A stretch of 64,000 nucleotides of DNA, from contig NZ_JAFREP010000002.1 of NCBI RefSeq assembly GCF_017377855.1, positions 62,001 to 126,000 on the forward strand. The letters are read 5' to 3'. Below, in pieces: positions 51,171 to 59,995 of the stretch (position 1 is the stretch's first letter; every line of letters starts with the position of its first letter). Below the pieces are notes generated by a model. It saw nothing but the letters and a program-made list of their open reading frames with translations. It was not told the origin of the DNA and did not search any database. This stretch comes from Acanthopleuribacter pedis. GTDB taxonomy: Bacteria > Acidobacteriota > Holophagae > Acanthopleuribacterales > Acanthopleuribacteraceae. The position numbers and the translations under genes are program-made.

Positions 51171-53546
51171 TTAAACCAATTGTTGTTGGCTCTTCAGACG
51201 GTCGATGGTGATCCGGTTGAGTGATTCTTTGTTGTAGTTAACAATTTTCGTGCTTCCAGAGATATTGGCCTTGAAGGTTTCCACCCGTTCCCGCAGCAAA
51301 CTGCGAACTTTGCTACCCTCGGTTCTATCGAAGGGCTGATCGCCGTTTTTGCTCAAAAGCAGCACGTCTTGGTTGACTTGATCAATCCATGGCGCAACCT
51401 TGTCATGGAGCACCTCCAGCTGCGATTGCAAATCTTCATGGTTCAGGGGTGATACGTACTTTTGTCCCTCGTTCTTTTTCTCAAATTCCAATTTGGCGTC
51501 GTTGTCCCGCGTGAGCTTCATGGTGATTTCATCGATCTCGATCACATCCTTTGTGATCGCTGTCAGGATCGGTTCGAGTTCAGCAACCATGTCCTGCCAT
51601 AACGAAATCGAGGTTTCGTGATCCTGGATCATTTTCTCCATCAGTTTGACGGAGCCGACGTTGGTGTCGTCTTTAAAGGAGCCAAGGGAGGAGAGATTGT
51701 GATCCTTCAAGTGGGTTGGTTTACTGATCCCCATGGAAAAATGTTTGTCTTCCAGGTTCATGCCCTGTTTCTCAAAACCCATACCTTGCGGCAAGTAGGT
51801 GAATTCTTTGGTGTCAGGGTTGTATTCAACGATGTCCGTGCGAATGTCCTGGCCACCTTTGTGAGGAAGGTCATCGGTCGTTACGAATTGGGAGTTACCC
51901 GACAGGCCGTCGTTTAGGCCGACCGATGTTTTGCCACTCCCTTTGTTCTCTACAATCTTTGGAACCCCGGCCGAGACGATTTGCAAGTGGTCGATCTGGT
52001 TTTTGACGGTTCCGTCGAAATGATCTTTGTAGACCCCGTCGCTGTAATCGCGGCAAATGGTCACCCCTAAATCGATACCGGTTTTGGGACTTTTGAAGAT
52101 GAAATTTGAATCGTCAATGTGGTGTTTTTGAATTTGACCACCGAGATCATGGCTATCTTGTTTGGGGTTCGCGATGATACTGGAACTCTGGAGCTTTTGC
52201 GGTATCAGTTTATCTGATTCCCGGTTCTCGAAGTAGGACGGTGAGTCCGCGTGCGAGGGCAGCAGTTTTTTGGAAAAACCGACCTTGCCGCCTTTGCCGC
52301 CTTCGATCACCATGGATTTGTTTTCGGTCAATTTGTACATCGAGCTTGGGCTGCCAAGTTTTTTAGGGGTGGATTTCATTAATTTGACTCGTTTTTCGAA
52401 TTTCCCACGCTCTTGATTGCTTGCGGACTTGGGGAAATAGAAGGTGCGGAAATCCTTCGCCACGGCTTTTAAGTTTTTTGTCTTGGCGCCAACGGCTTTG
52501 AATAATTCGGCGAGGCACTGCATGCGCACTTCGTTCATCCCGTATTTTGGGACGCCCGGGTCGAAGAACTTGGCGATGGTTTTTTTGGCGTTTTTGAAAT
52601 CATTTTTGTCTACTTCATTCAGGAATTTCGTCAGGGTCTGACTGCTTGGATAGGTTTTGATGGTGGAAACCATGGTCAGGGCTTCGCGGTGGGTCGACAT
52701 GGTGTGCACGCGCTTGAGAACTTTGTCCATGGCTTGGTCGCGATCAAATTCCAGGTCGTCGAAACCGTCCAACGGCGTGTTGGGATCAATGTCTTGTTTT
52801 TTCAGGCGCGCTTCCATCATGTCACCAATGGTGGCCAACAAGGCGCGCGCTTCATGTTGGTCGGTGGAACAGTCTTCAATGCCGTGGTCCATTGCTTGAA
52901 CGTAGGTTTCTTCGAAGTCTATATCGTCTTTGGTGGTCAGTTGGGACAGGTCGCCCAACTGCTGTTGAATCTTTTGCAGATCCTGGGGAAACAGAGACGT
53001 CAAACTTTGCGGGGCTTCGGAACTCACCATGGTGCCGAGCACAAACACCGCGCCTTCAAATTCATCACCTTGCGCACGGGTTTTAATTTCCTGGATCAAT
53101 ATGTTCTGTTCGTCTTTGGTCAGAGTAGAATTAAAGTCGCTCCAGAAAAATTCGGGCAAGGTATAGACCGGGACCGTGCCTTTGCGGTTATCGACTAAGT
53201 TTTCCTTGTGAACCAATGCAAAGGCGTCGAACACGTTTTTGACTTTTGCCTTGAGGTTTTGGACCGAATTTTTGATGTCCGTGTCATCGGTTTTGATTTG
53301 GAGCTGGACCAACTGGATGCGTTTGGGGTTCACGACCTTGGGATTTTCCAATTGAACCTGTTGTAGGGGGACCAGTTGGCCGATGTGCTGGTTCTCCTTT
53401 TTGGGAGAAGGAAGCGGTCCCATTTTGGGAGAATCATCCATGCCCAATTTCAACGGATTGGGGGATTTACCGAGTGGTTTAAGACCCGAGTTGGGTAAGG
53501 GGGCTGATTGGGAACGGACGCGTTGTTGGGGCACTTTCGGAAACAT
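51171..53546 (-). CDS. Candidate secreted effector with nitrilase-like Glu-Lys-Cys signature
   Basis: A 791-residue, Lys/Ser/Gln-rich protein with no signal peptide or membrane helix. The first 80 residues are disordered-looking and Pro/Lys/Ser-rich, as in secreted effectors. Three segments match the nitrilase (C-N hydrolase) superfamily triad in order: Glu132 in TLPEFFWSDF, Lys426/427 in KVGFSKKLLPSHAD and Cys498 in GIDLGVTICRDYSDGVY, followed by HLQIVSAGVP. A large helical insertion (about 180-400) separates the first two. The last 150 residues are coiled-coil-like. ATG 53546 has AGGAG five bases upstream; GTG 53552 is in frame. The adjacent CesT-like gene suggests type III delivery. Both assignments are inference from motifs. 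Confidence 0.7.
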   Translation of the reverse strand: MFPKVPQQRVRSQSAPLPNSGLKPLGKSPNPLKLGMDDSPKMGPLPSPKKENQHIGQLVPLQQVQLENPKVVNPKRIQLVQLQIKTDDTDIKNSVQNLKAKVKNVFDAFALVHKENLVDNRKGTVPVYTLPEFFWSDFNSTLTKDEQNILIQEIKTRAQGDEFEGAVFVLGTMVSSEAPQSLTSLFPQDLQKIQQQLGDLSQLTTKDDIDFEETYVQAMDHGIEDCSTDQHEARALLATIGDMMEARLKKQDIDPNTPLDGFDDLEFDRDQAMDKVLKRVHTMSTHREALTMVSTIKTYPSSQTLTKFLNEVDKNDFKNAKKTIAKFFDPGVPKYGMNEVRMQCLAELFKAVGAKTKNLKAVAKDFRTFYFPKSASNQERGKFEKRVKLMKSTPKKLGSPSSMYKLTENKSMVIEGGKGGKVGFSKKLLPSHADSPSYFENRESDKLIPQKLQSSSIIANPKQDSHDLGGQIQKHHIDDSNFIFKSPKTGIDLGVTICRDYSDGVYKDHFDGTVKNQIDHLQIVSAGVPKIVENKGSGKTSVGLNDGLSGNSQFVTTDDLPHKGGQDIRTDIVEYNPDTKEFTYLPQGMGFEKQGMNLEDKHFSMGISKPTHLKDHNLSSLGSFKDDTNVGSVKLMEKMIQDHETSISLWQDMVAELEPILTAITKDVIEIDEITMKLTRDNDAKLEFEKKNEGQKYVSPLNHEDLQSQLEVLHDKVAPWIDQVNQDVLLLSKNGDQPFDRTEGSKVRSLLRERVETFKANISGSTKIVNYNKESLNRITIDRLKSQQQLV

Positions 53547-54300
53547 GGGCACTCCTAAAAATAGACCGGGCGATACCCGTGAATGAATGCGCCACCCGCC
53601 TGGCTACGGGGGATGGGTTTGATCGCCGGTGTTCAATGATTGCGAAACGGGACGGTTGTTCGAGGCGTGATGCGAAGCCTGGTGAAAGGCGGGCCGGCAA
53701 CGGCGCAGGGGTGGCCTGGGCCTGCCGGCTCATTCCTCGCGGGTTCTCGCGAGAAAAGTGCTTCACGCGAGCACAGCTTGCGTTAGCCGGGGTGTCGCCA
53801 CGGGGACGCATGCTTGTTTGGCCGCGTCCGGCCGTTGTTTTTCCCTGTTCACCCGCACAGGCGATGGACCTTGAGTTGGTCCGCCTCGGGTTTGTTTTGG
53901 TTTGTGTCGGGCGTGAAACAGCCGCATTTTGATTGTTGCCGGCGGTTACGCTCTGGAAGGGTCGGACCTGGTGGATTCCCTTGGTGCAAATCGTTCGCTT
54001 CGCGGGTTGGGTGGATAAAAAACCACGATTTTATTTGCGAGAGAACAGACGAGCGCCAGGTTCCGGTACCCGAAGGATGCCCTTTGAGTCATCTCTGTTT
54101 TTTAGCGATTCAAGTTCGCTGGAAAAGGGTTCCTCACTGAAAAGAAGGAACCTGTTTCTTCGCGTTAGGGCCGGTTTTATGCCGCCCTGCTTGGTGATCT
54201 ATCCTGCCCGAGGAATTTGGAGGAAGTATGGAGGAAATGGGAAGATTTTGGGGTCGCGTCAATTTCCTTTTTTTTGCCTCGGGGATGTGCGCACCCTCGC

Positions 54301-54442
54301 CGGCGGCCGACCGTTCGCGGGGCTTGCCATTCGGCGTAGCAGCTGAGGTGAAGGCGGCTCGACCCAGTAGCGCGGAAGGCCGTCCCCTTGTAATCGCATG
54401 GGTTGTCTCGTAGCAGAATGCCTTGTAAGCAATGCGGGCTAG
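54301..54442. repeat. Family A element, left end missing
   Basis: Matches the inner and right parts of the 29468 copy: CCGACCGTTCGCGGGGC, CGGCGTAGCAGCTGAGG, AAGGCGGCTCGACC, GCGGAAGGCCGTCCCCTTGT and the right end CCTTGTAAGCAATGCGGGCT. The left GCCCGCA hairpin is absent, so this copy is truncated. Confidence 0.8.
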
Positions 54443-54496
54443 GCTAATCTGTCCCATTCGCTGTTCAAGGGGCGCTCCCTTTGGCCTAATACCTAA

Positions 54497-54640
54497 GAAG
54501 CGCGATAACTCGTGGCGATTTTGGCTAAACCTCTGGGCTGCAACGGCTTTAAAAAATATTCACCGCAACCAAAGGGTGCGGTCGTGCGCGACCCCGGTCC
54601 GCTTTTTACAAATCATTTCGCTCCAGATCTTTAGTCAAAA
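54497..54640. repeat. Family B repeat, copy 2 (candidate structured RNA)
   Basis: Contains GCGCGATAACTCG, CTGGGCTGCAACGGC (from 54533), central hairpin ACCGCA (54562-54567) with TGCGGT (54577-54582), then GTCGTGCGCGACCCCGG and ATTTCGCTCCAGATCTTTAG. The outer CTGG/CCAG pairing is kept. Compared with copies at 12160 and 57780, the central stem sequence differs but pairing is preserved. Confidence 0.65.
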
Positions 54641-54673
54641 TCCCCCACTCTTGTCGGGCTTCTTAGGCAAGAG

Positions 54674-55948
54674 CTAATGCAACTTCTCTTGTAGAGGGGA
54701 TGAGTATAACGGAACTATGATGGTGATTCCTGTGCCGACTTTTAAGCCGGTGTCTATTTCTAAAGTACCACCCAATTCTTCAATGATCTTCCGGCAAAAT
54801 TGCAAACCGAGGCCTTTGCCATTCGGTTTTGTTGAGAAACCAGGAGAGAAAAGATCTTTAATTATTTTGGGAGAAATACCGTGACCGGTATCAACAATTC
54901 GTAGGTCTGCTGCCGCTTTTGTGTCAAGATAGAACGTGATTTTTTTCTCAGGAGAATCAGACATGGCTTCTAGTGAGTTTTTAAGGATGTTAAAGATTGC
55001 ATGAGTGAGTAGTGTTTTTGGGCCGCGAATAATTGGGTTTCCGTTGAATACCTTCTCGAATAAGACACCATGACTTAGGGGATCTTCTTTTATTAGTTCA
55101 ACAGCTTCTTGAATTAAATCCTGAAAAGAAATTGGCTCTAGGTACAAACCGTCACTTGCTTTCGACTGTTGTGTTTGGATAACGTCCCGCATTGCTCTCG
55201 TTTTACGAATCGCAAGTGCTGTTTCATCTAAGACTTGACTTCTTTCTGTTTCAAGGACATTGCTCAAGGCGTCAATAAACGTAAGGATTTTTTCGCTTTT
55301 CTCGGGAGAGCTGAGAATTTTCGTTAGCTTTTTTTCGTCTCCGCGCAACAAATCGCTAATTTTCATTAGGTCGACACCACGAGAGGCCTTAACCAATTCT
55401 TCAATAGATTCTAAGGTGGCCATTAATGTATTGAGGATGTTTGCGGTGTTGTGGAGGGTCGTTGTGGAAACCTCAAGGAGATTTCTGAATTCAAGTTGTG
55501 CCCTGTTTCGCTCCCGATTTTTCCTTTCTCTTTCTAGACAATGATGAATGGTACGATTCAGTAGGGTCGGAGATAACTCGTTTTTTGGCACGAAATCATC
55601 GGCACCCATCGAAAACGAAAGATCATCCAAGCGTTCATCATTGAGGTTTGTAATTAAAATAATTGGAAGGCTTAGGTTCTGTTTTCGTGCTTTGGCGATT
55701 AAGTCCAAACTTGTGTTCGATCTGAGCTTGTAATCCAAGAGAATGAGATCATACTCCGTTAAATCGAACAGAAGGGCGTCTTGAATATTTTCAACATGTG
55801 AAACGTCATAGATGTATCGATTGCTTCTTAAGTACTTCTTTAGAAGAAAGAAGTCGTCGATATCGTCTTCAACAACAAGGATTTTTAGTCTTCTTGTTGA
55901 ATTTAAACTTGAAGTGTGCTTGTCTGTTTCACTTGGGGCTATCTGCAT
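54674..55948 (-). CDS. Receiver-histidine kinase hybrid (REC-HK), AT-rich copy
   Basis: A 424-residue soluble protein. Receiver domain at about 20-145 with acidic residues in VVEDDIDD, phospho-acceptor Asp in LILLDYKL and Lys in FVPKNEL. The kinase core has a His in TLHNTANILNTL, an HN-type dimerisation helix seen in many delta-proteobacterial and acidobacterial kinases, then HATPase with NILKNSLEAM (N box), VDTGHGISP (G1) and GKGLGLQFCRK (G2). The gene is noticeably AT-rich compared with the window average. It overlaps the upstream response regulator gene by 10 bases. Its closest relative in the window is the 59996-61237 product. Confidence 0.9.
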   Translation of the reverse strand: MQIAPSETDKHTSSLNSTRRLKILVVEDDIDDFFLLKKYLRSNRYIYDVSHVENIQDALLFDLTEYDLILLDYKLRSNTSLDLIAKARKQNLSLPIILITNLNDERLDDLSFSMGADDFVPKNELSPTLLNRTIHHCLERERKNRERNRAQLEFRNLLEVSTTTLHNTANILNTLMATLESIEELVKASRGVDLMKISDLLRGDEKKLTKILSSPEKSEKILTFIDALSNVLETERSQVLDETALAIRKTRAMRDVIQTQQSKASDGLYLEPISFQDLIQEAVELIKEDPLSHGVLFEKVFNGNPIIRGPKTLLTHAIFNILKNSLEAMSDSPEKKITFYLDTKAAADLRIVDTGHGISPKIIKDLFSPGFSTKPNGKGLGLQFCRKIIEELGGTLEIDTGLKVGTGITIIVPLYSSPLQEKLH

Positions 55949-56415
55949 TTCGGTTCTTCCATCTTATAGTTGTGTTTTTCTGCAATACCTGGACTTTGGA
56001 CGGTCTCAAACCAGTACGTTTGTAATACATCAAATATTCGAGTAAGTTCAGGAAGAGACTTTGGTTTGATTAGATACGAATTCGCGCCAAGAGAATAGCA
56101 GACTTCAATATCGCTTTTGTTGCTTGATGTAGTCAGCATAACAATTGGAATATTTTGAAACGAAGAACTTTTGCGAATTTTCTCAAGCGCTTCGATGCCG
56201 TCGATTTTCGGCATGTCAATATCTATAAGAATCAAATCTGGAAATGTTGATTTTTCATTCGTGAACCGATTTTTTAACTCGGTAAGTAACTCCTCGCCGT
56301 CTTTCACAACGCTGAAGTTGAGCGGTTTTTTAGACTCTTTTATTGCTCTTTTGGCTAGGAAGACATCGTCATGATCATCCTCAGCCATTAGGATGTTAGG
56401 TGTCTTTTTCATCAT
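55939..56415 (-). CDS. Response regulator, Rcp1-like single REC domain
   Basis: A 158-residue receiver protein of the type that partners with phytochrome-like kinases. AEDDHDD acidic residues, the phospho-acceptor Asp in LILIDIDMPKIDG, the switch Thr in VMLTTSSNK and the Lys in YLIKPKS are all present. It sits between two kinase genes, overlapping both (20 bases with the PAS kinase, 10 with the REC kinase), so a relay PAS kinase to this regulator is likely. The GC-rich copy of this module near 60-62.8 kb lacks an equivalent gene. Confidence 0.92.
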   Translation of the reverse strand: MMKKTPNILMAEDDHDDVFLAKRAIKESKKPLNFSVVKDGEELLTELKNRFTNEKSTFPDLILIDIDMPKIDGIEALEKIRKSSSFQNIPIVMLTTSSNKSDIEVCYSLGANSYLIKPKSLPELTRIFDVLQTYWFETVQSPGIAEKHNYKMEEPKCR

Positions 56416-57526
56416 TACTCCTAGGAAGTGTAAAAGAAATACTTACGCCAAAGGTTTTGTTAGAACTAGCCCAGATTATTCCACCGTGTTTCGTGATGAT
56501 TTTTTGACAAATACTCAGGCCGAGTCCACTTCCCGGATAGTCACTCTTTGGCAACAATCGTTGAAAGGGCTGAAATATGCCACTAAAGTCATTGCCACCA
56601 AATCCCAGTCCATTATCTGAGAAAGTCACCTCCACAAAGTTTTCTCTTTTCATAAAAGGTTTGCAGGAAATGGTTATTTTTAAGGGCCGAGATGTATCAG
56701 AGAATTTTATTGAATTGCTTATTAAATTACTAAAGACTTGGAATAATAGAACCGCATCAACGAAGATTTTTGTGTGGCAGGATGGCGCTACTTGAAAAGC
56801 TGCAGGCACATTGTTGATGCTTTGCTCAATGACCGACCCAAGAGAAACAGACTCACGTTCTAGCTCCTTTTCGGTTAGTTTTGATAATCCGAGAAGGCTG
56901 TCTACAAGGAGCTCTAACCTATGTGCTGCATCTGTAATACGTCCTAGGTAATACCTTCCCTCTTCGTCGACCAGATCTCTATATTCACTCTCGAAAAGTT
57001 CGCCAAAGGCCGTGATTTTACGCAGAGGCTCTTTGAAATCATGCGACGCCATAAACGCAAAGTTTTCGAGGCTTTGATTGCTCTTTTCAAGTTCAAGTTC
57101 CTTGCGCTTCAAGCTACTTACGTCAGTGTGCGCGCCCAACATCCTTATGGGTTTGCCTTCTTCATTCCGAATGATGATTCCGCGACATCGAACCCAGACG
57201 GTGTGACCCTTCTTATGCCTGTAGCGCACCACTTGGTCGTAGGGATGACACGGATCATCCAGGTGATTTTGGAAATTTTCTAGGGCGAGCGGCAGGTCCT
57301 CTTCAAAAATATTTTGCTTCCACCAATCAGAAGTGTGGGGAATTTCATCTTCGGCGTAACCGAAAATTTCTTTAAACCGTGGGCTCAACCATTCATTTTC
57401 CGGCGTCTCCAAATCCCAAAACCACATACCGTCTAATGAGCCTCTATCAAGCCAGTTGAGGATTGTTGTGTCCTTTTGGAAGAGATACACCAGCTCTTTG
57501 TATAGATAATTTTCTTCATTCTGCAT
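56396..57526 (-). CDS. PAS-domain sensor histidine kinase, AT-rich copy
   Basis: A 376-residue cytoplasmic kinase. One PAS domain with PAC (about 15-140; SLDGMWFWDLETPENEW, RYRHKKGHTVWVRCRG), HisKA with an intact His in FMASHDFKEPLRKI, and HATPase with NLISNSIKF, FSDNGLGFGG and GSGLGLSICQK. It belongs to the phytochrome-type kinase group. ATG 57526 is chosen because it aligns with the start of the related kinase at 62817; earlier in-frame ATGs at 57553 and 57613 lack ribosome-binding sites. The gene is AT-rich like its two downstream neighbours. Confidence 0.88.
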   Translation of the reverse strand: MQNEENYLYKELVYLFQKDTTILNWLDRGSLDGMWFWDLETPENEWLSPRFKEIFGYAEDEIPHTSDWWKQNIFEEDLPLALENFQNHLDDPCHPYDQVVRYRHKKGHTVWVRCRGIIIRNEEGKPIRMLGAHTDVSSLKRKELELEKSNQSLENFAFMASHDFKEPLRKITAFGELFESEYRDLVDEEGRYYLGRITDAAHRLELLVDSLLGLSKLTEKELERESVSLGSVIEQSINNVPAAFQVAPSCHTKIFVDAVLLFQVFSNLISNSIKFSDTSRPLKITISCKPFMKRENFVEVTFSDNGLGFGGNDFSGIFQPFQRLLPKSDYPGSGLGLSICQKIITKHGGIIWASSNKTFGVSISFTLPRSNDEKDT

Positions 57527-58117
57527 GAGGATAGCCCTATTTTTTCTAGCCATATCGGATCTTAAAAACCAGGGCTTTATTTTTTGAGGACGTCCGAGAC
57601 TATTGCAATTCAAGGCACGGCGTCTTCGCCTGAAAAAATGAGGTTATCCGTGTGAATGATCCGTTGGTTGCCGCTAACAGGGCCTCGTCGCTAGGTAATA
57701 TCGGGTTGTGCCTTTGGCCGAATTTGTTGGCAGCCGCGGCTCATCACAGGGCGTGGATACCGTGGCTCACGTTAACTTTAGGAGCGCGATAACTCGCGGG
57801 GGATTTGCTAAACCACTGGGTTAAAAAGGGCTGTGGAAAAGCTCGCACCACCCAATGGGTGGACGTCGTGCGCGACCCCGGCCCTCTTTTTTTAGACCAT
57901 TTTGCTCCAGGTCTTTAGCCAAACCCCCTCGCTTCAGCGCCGCTTAGGTTTAAGGGTGTTCTAGGTTGCAATCGCCAACGCCGTGCCAGGTTCCTGCTCA
58001 GTACGCCTGGTAAGGAGGGCAATGGGGGTAGGCGGGGCGCATCGTTCCAATTCAAAGCCATTTCTAACGCCATGCTGACCCCTGATGACGGCGCCCTATT
58101 GGTTCAGGCACTGAACC
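57527..58117. other. Intergenic region with a family B repeat
   Basis: A 591-base gap between the AT-rich kinase cluster and the chemoreceptor gene. Family B copy 3 occupies about 57780-57925. The remaining sequence shows no gene; base composition returns to GC-rich near 57650. Confidence 0.6.
57780..57925. repeat. Family B repeat, copy 3 (candidate structured RNA)
   Basis: Contains GCGCGATAACTCG, CTGGGTTAAAAAGGGC (from 57816), central hairpin CCACCCA (57848-57854) with TGGGTGG (57856-57862), GTCGTGCGCGACCCCGGCC and TTTGCTCCAGGTCTTTAG. The flanks match copy 2 closely while the stem differs in sequence and remains fully paired. Confidence 0.65.
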
Positions 58118-59656
58118 TCACAACTGGAAGCGCGCCATGGTTTTGTTGAGTTCCTCCGCCATTTCGGTGAGGGCCAAGCTGCTTTCTTTGATGCGGGCAC
58201 CCACGTTGCGCACTTCTTCGGTGGCCTCGTTGACCTGCTTGATGTCGAAGGACATGTTTTGAGATATTTGGGCGCTTTCGCTTACGGTGGCACTGCCCTG
58301 ATTAATCCCGGCGGCGATGCCGGTCACCGTGTCGGAAATCGATTGGACCGTGGCGGTTTGTTGGGTTACCGCGCTGGCGATCAGGGACACAATTTGGTCG
58401 ACGTCGGTCATTATTTTTTTGATGGTGGCCATCTCGTCGGCGGTTGAAGCGGCGGTGGTTTGCATGATCCCGATTTTGCCGCTGATCTCTTCGATGGCGT
58501 TGTTGGTCTGGCGGGCCAGCTCTTTGACTTCATTGGCGACGACGCCGAAACCACGGCCCAATTCGCCCGCGCGGGCCGCTTCAATCGTGGCGTTTAAGGC
58601 CAGGAGTTTGGTTTGCTCCGCGATATCGTCGATGACGTTGGTGATCGAGGTGATTTCCCCGGCCGCGTTGGTGAGATGGTCGGTGCCGGCCGCGGCGCGA
58701 TTCACCACATCCACCAACTCGCGGGTGACCCCGCGCGCCTGCTCCGCGCTTTCCGCCATGCTGTTGATCGCTTGACGCATCTCTCGAACCGAATGCGCGA
58801 TTTGGCGCGCCTCCATCGCCGAACCTTCCATCTGGTTGGTGGTGCTGGTCATGCTTTCCGTCAGTTCCTCGGTTGATGCGATAACCGTATCCGTGCGCGT
58901 GCTGAGGGAACCCAAGTGTTCGGTCATGCCGTTGTTGATCTGGTCGAGGGTGCCGGCATTTTCGGAAAGGGTTTGGGCGTTGCGGCCGAGGTTCTGGAGG
59001 ATGTGGCGCAGGTTGTCGGCCATGACCCGAATATCCTCGGCAAGGTCGCCGATTTCGTCGTTGGAATGGTAGTGAATGTCAACGGTCAGGTCGCCCTGGG
59101 CCACGCCGGCCACCGCGTTGGATAGTTCATGAAGCGGACCGAGCACGATTTTTCCGAATACAAAATGAACCGCAAAACTCATCGCGAAAAGGGCGACCAG
59201 GAAGGTTAGAACCAGGGTTCGTGCCATGCTGCGAATGGCTTCATCGGTAGCCTTGGGATCGATAAGAATCTGAACTTGGCCGATAGTTTGGCCGTTGGTC
59301 TGAATGGCGCCGGTGTAGGTGGTGTGTTCGCTGATGACCTGGGATTGGCAATCAGCGATTTTCTCGCCGCTTGGGGAAAAGAAGCCGACGTAGGAGACTT
59401 TCGGATCCCGGTTCTTTAATTGGGTGGCCAGATGGGAGAGCTCTTGCCGGTTATCCTTGCTGACGAGGTCGGCAGAGATAAGGGCCAGCGCCATCGCGTA
59501 CTCTTGACCGAGGATCCTCTGGTTTTCTTCCAGGGTGGCCCGTTCGTTGCGCAAGACAAAAAAACCGACGATGACTTGCATGACCAGGAGTAATCCCAAG
59601 ACAGGAAGCAAAAATTTGAACGTGAGCCTTTGGCCGCCAGACCGTTCTTTAGCCAT
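58118..59656 (-). CDS. Methyl-accepting chemotaxis protein
   Basis: A 512-residue chemoreceptor. TM1 at about 13-34, a periplasmic sensor of some 130 residues (single-Cache-like; [20 protein letters not shown]), TM2 at about 170-190, a HAMP domain ([20 protein letters not shown]) and a long cytoplasmic signalling helix bundle. The tip region [20 protein letters not shown] then [20 protein letters not shown] is the conserved CheA/CheW-contact hairpin. ATG 59656 has GAGGG about six bases upstream. No che genes are in the window. It lies between two related kinase modules. Confidence 0.93.
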   Translation of the reverse strand: MAKERSGGQRLTFKFLLPVLGLLLVMQVIVGFFVLRNERATLEENQRILGQEYAMALALISADLVSKDNRQELSHLATQLKNRDPKVSYVGFFSPSGEKIADCQSQVISEHTTYTGAIQTNGQTIGQVQILIDPKATDEAIRSMARTLVLTFLVALFAMSFAVHFVFGKIVLGPLHELSNAVAGVAQGDLTVDIHYHSNDEIGDLAEDIRVMADNLRHILQNLGRNAQTLSENAGTLDQINNGMTEHLGSLSTRTDTVIASTEELTESMTSTTNQMEGSAMEARQIAHSVREMRQAINSMAESAEQARGVTRELVDVVNRAAAGTDHLTNAAGEITSITNVIDDIAEQTKLLALNATIEAARAGELGRGFGVVANEVKELARQTNNAIEEISGKIGIMQTTAASTADEMATIKKIMTDVDQIVSLIASAVTQQTATVQSISDTVTGIAAGINQGSATVSESAQISQNMSFDIKQVNEATEEVRNVGARIKESSLALTEMAEELNKTMARFQL

Positions 59657-59884
59657 ATGTCCCTCAAATATAGGATTGTTGCCGGGTCTTATCGTGCCCG
59701 GTGATGGACTCAAAACACCCGAAACCCAAACGACCTGCGCTCCTGTAGGATGCTGCAGGCTCGATTTTTGACATACGCGGTGGGAAGTGCGGTTCAAGAT
59801 GCTTTGATGATGTATTTGGTCTATCGGTTCGGTTGGGAATTTTCGTAAAAAAAAGAAGCAGGGTTTTCCGCGTTATTTCGGAAT

Positions 59885-59948
59885 TAGCCCGCATTTCTCA
59901 CCAGGCTTTCAGCTTCTCGCGACGAATCCTCGTGAGAAATGCGGGCTA
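59885..59948. repeat. Family A dispersed inverted repeat, short form
   Basis: TAGCCCGCATTTCTCACCAG and CTCGTGAGAAATGCGGGCTA form a nearly perfect palindrome around CTTTCAGCTTCTCGCGACGA. The centre is the left-hairpin core (CGTCGCGAGAAGC in other copies) in reverse orientation. It lies just downstream of the REC-kinase gene at 59996, where it could act as a terminator-like hairpin. Confidence 0.87.
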
Positions 59949-59995
59949 GGCGTGATAACGGCCCGCGAGGCCCAAATCCGGCAGTTGGGTCGGAC

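Larger units (their letters stand above)
53547..54673. other. Long intergenic region with family A and family B repeats
   Basis: Over 1.1 kb without a convincing gene. Positions 53553-54300 hold overlapping plus-strand frames (for example 53579-53932) whose translations are Arg/Cys/Trp-rich, without ribosome-binding sites. The right end of a family A element is at 54301-54442 and a family B copy at 54497-54640. The region separates a GC-rich block from the AT-rich kinase cluster to its right. Confidence 0.6.

Noticed and set aside
53579..53932. A 117-codon plus-strand ORF after the effector-like gene
   Set aside because: Arg/Cys/Pro-rich translation, no ribosome-binding site, no family.
59885..59948. 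Family A palindrome as a classical Rho-independent terminator
   Set aside because: The stem is strong but no T-run follows on either strand; kept as a repeat.
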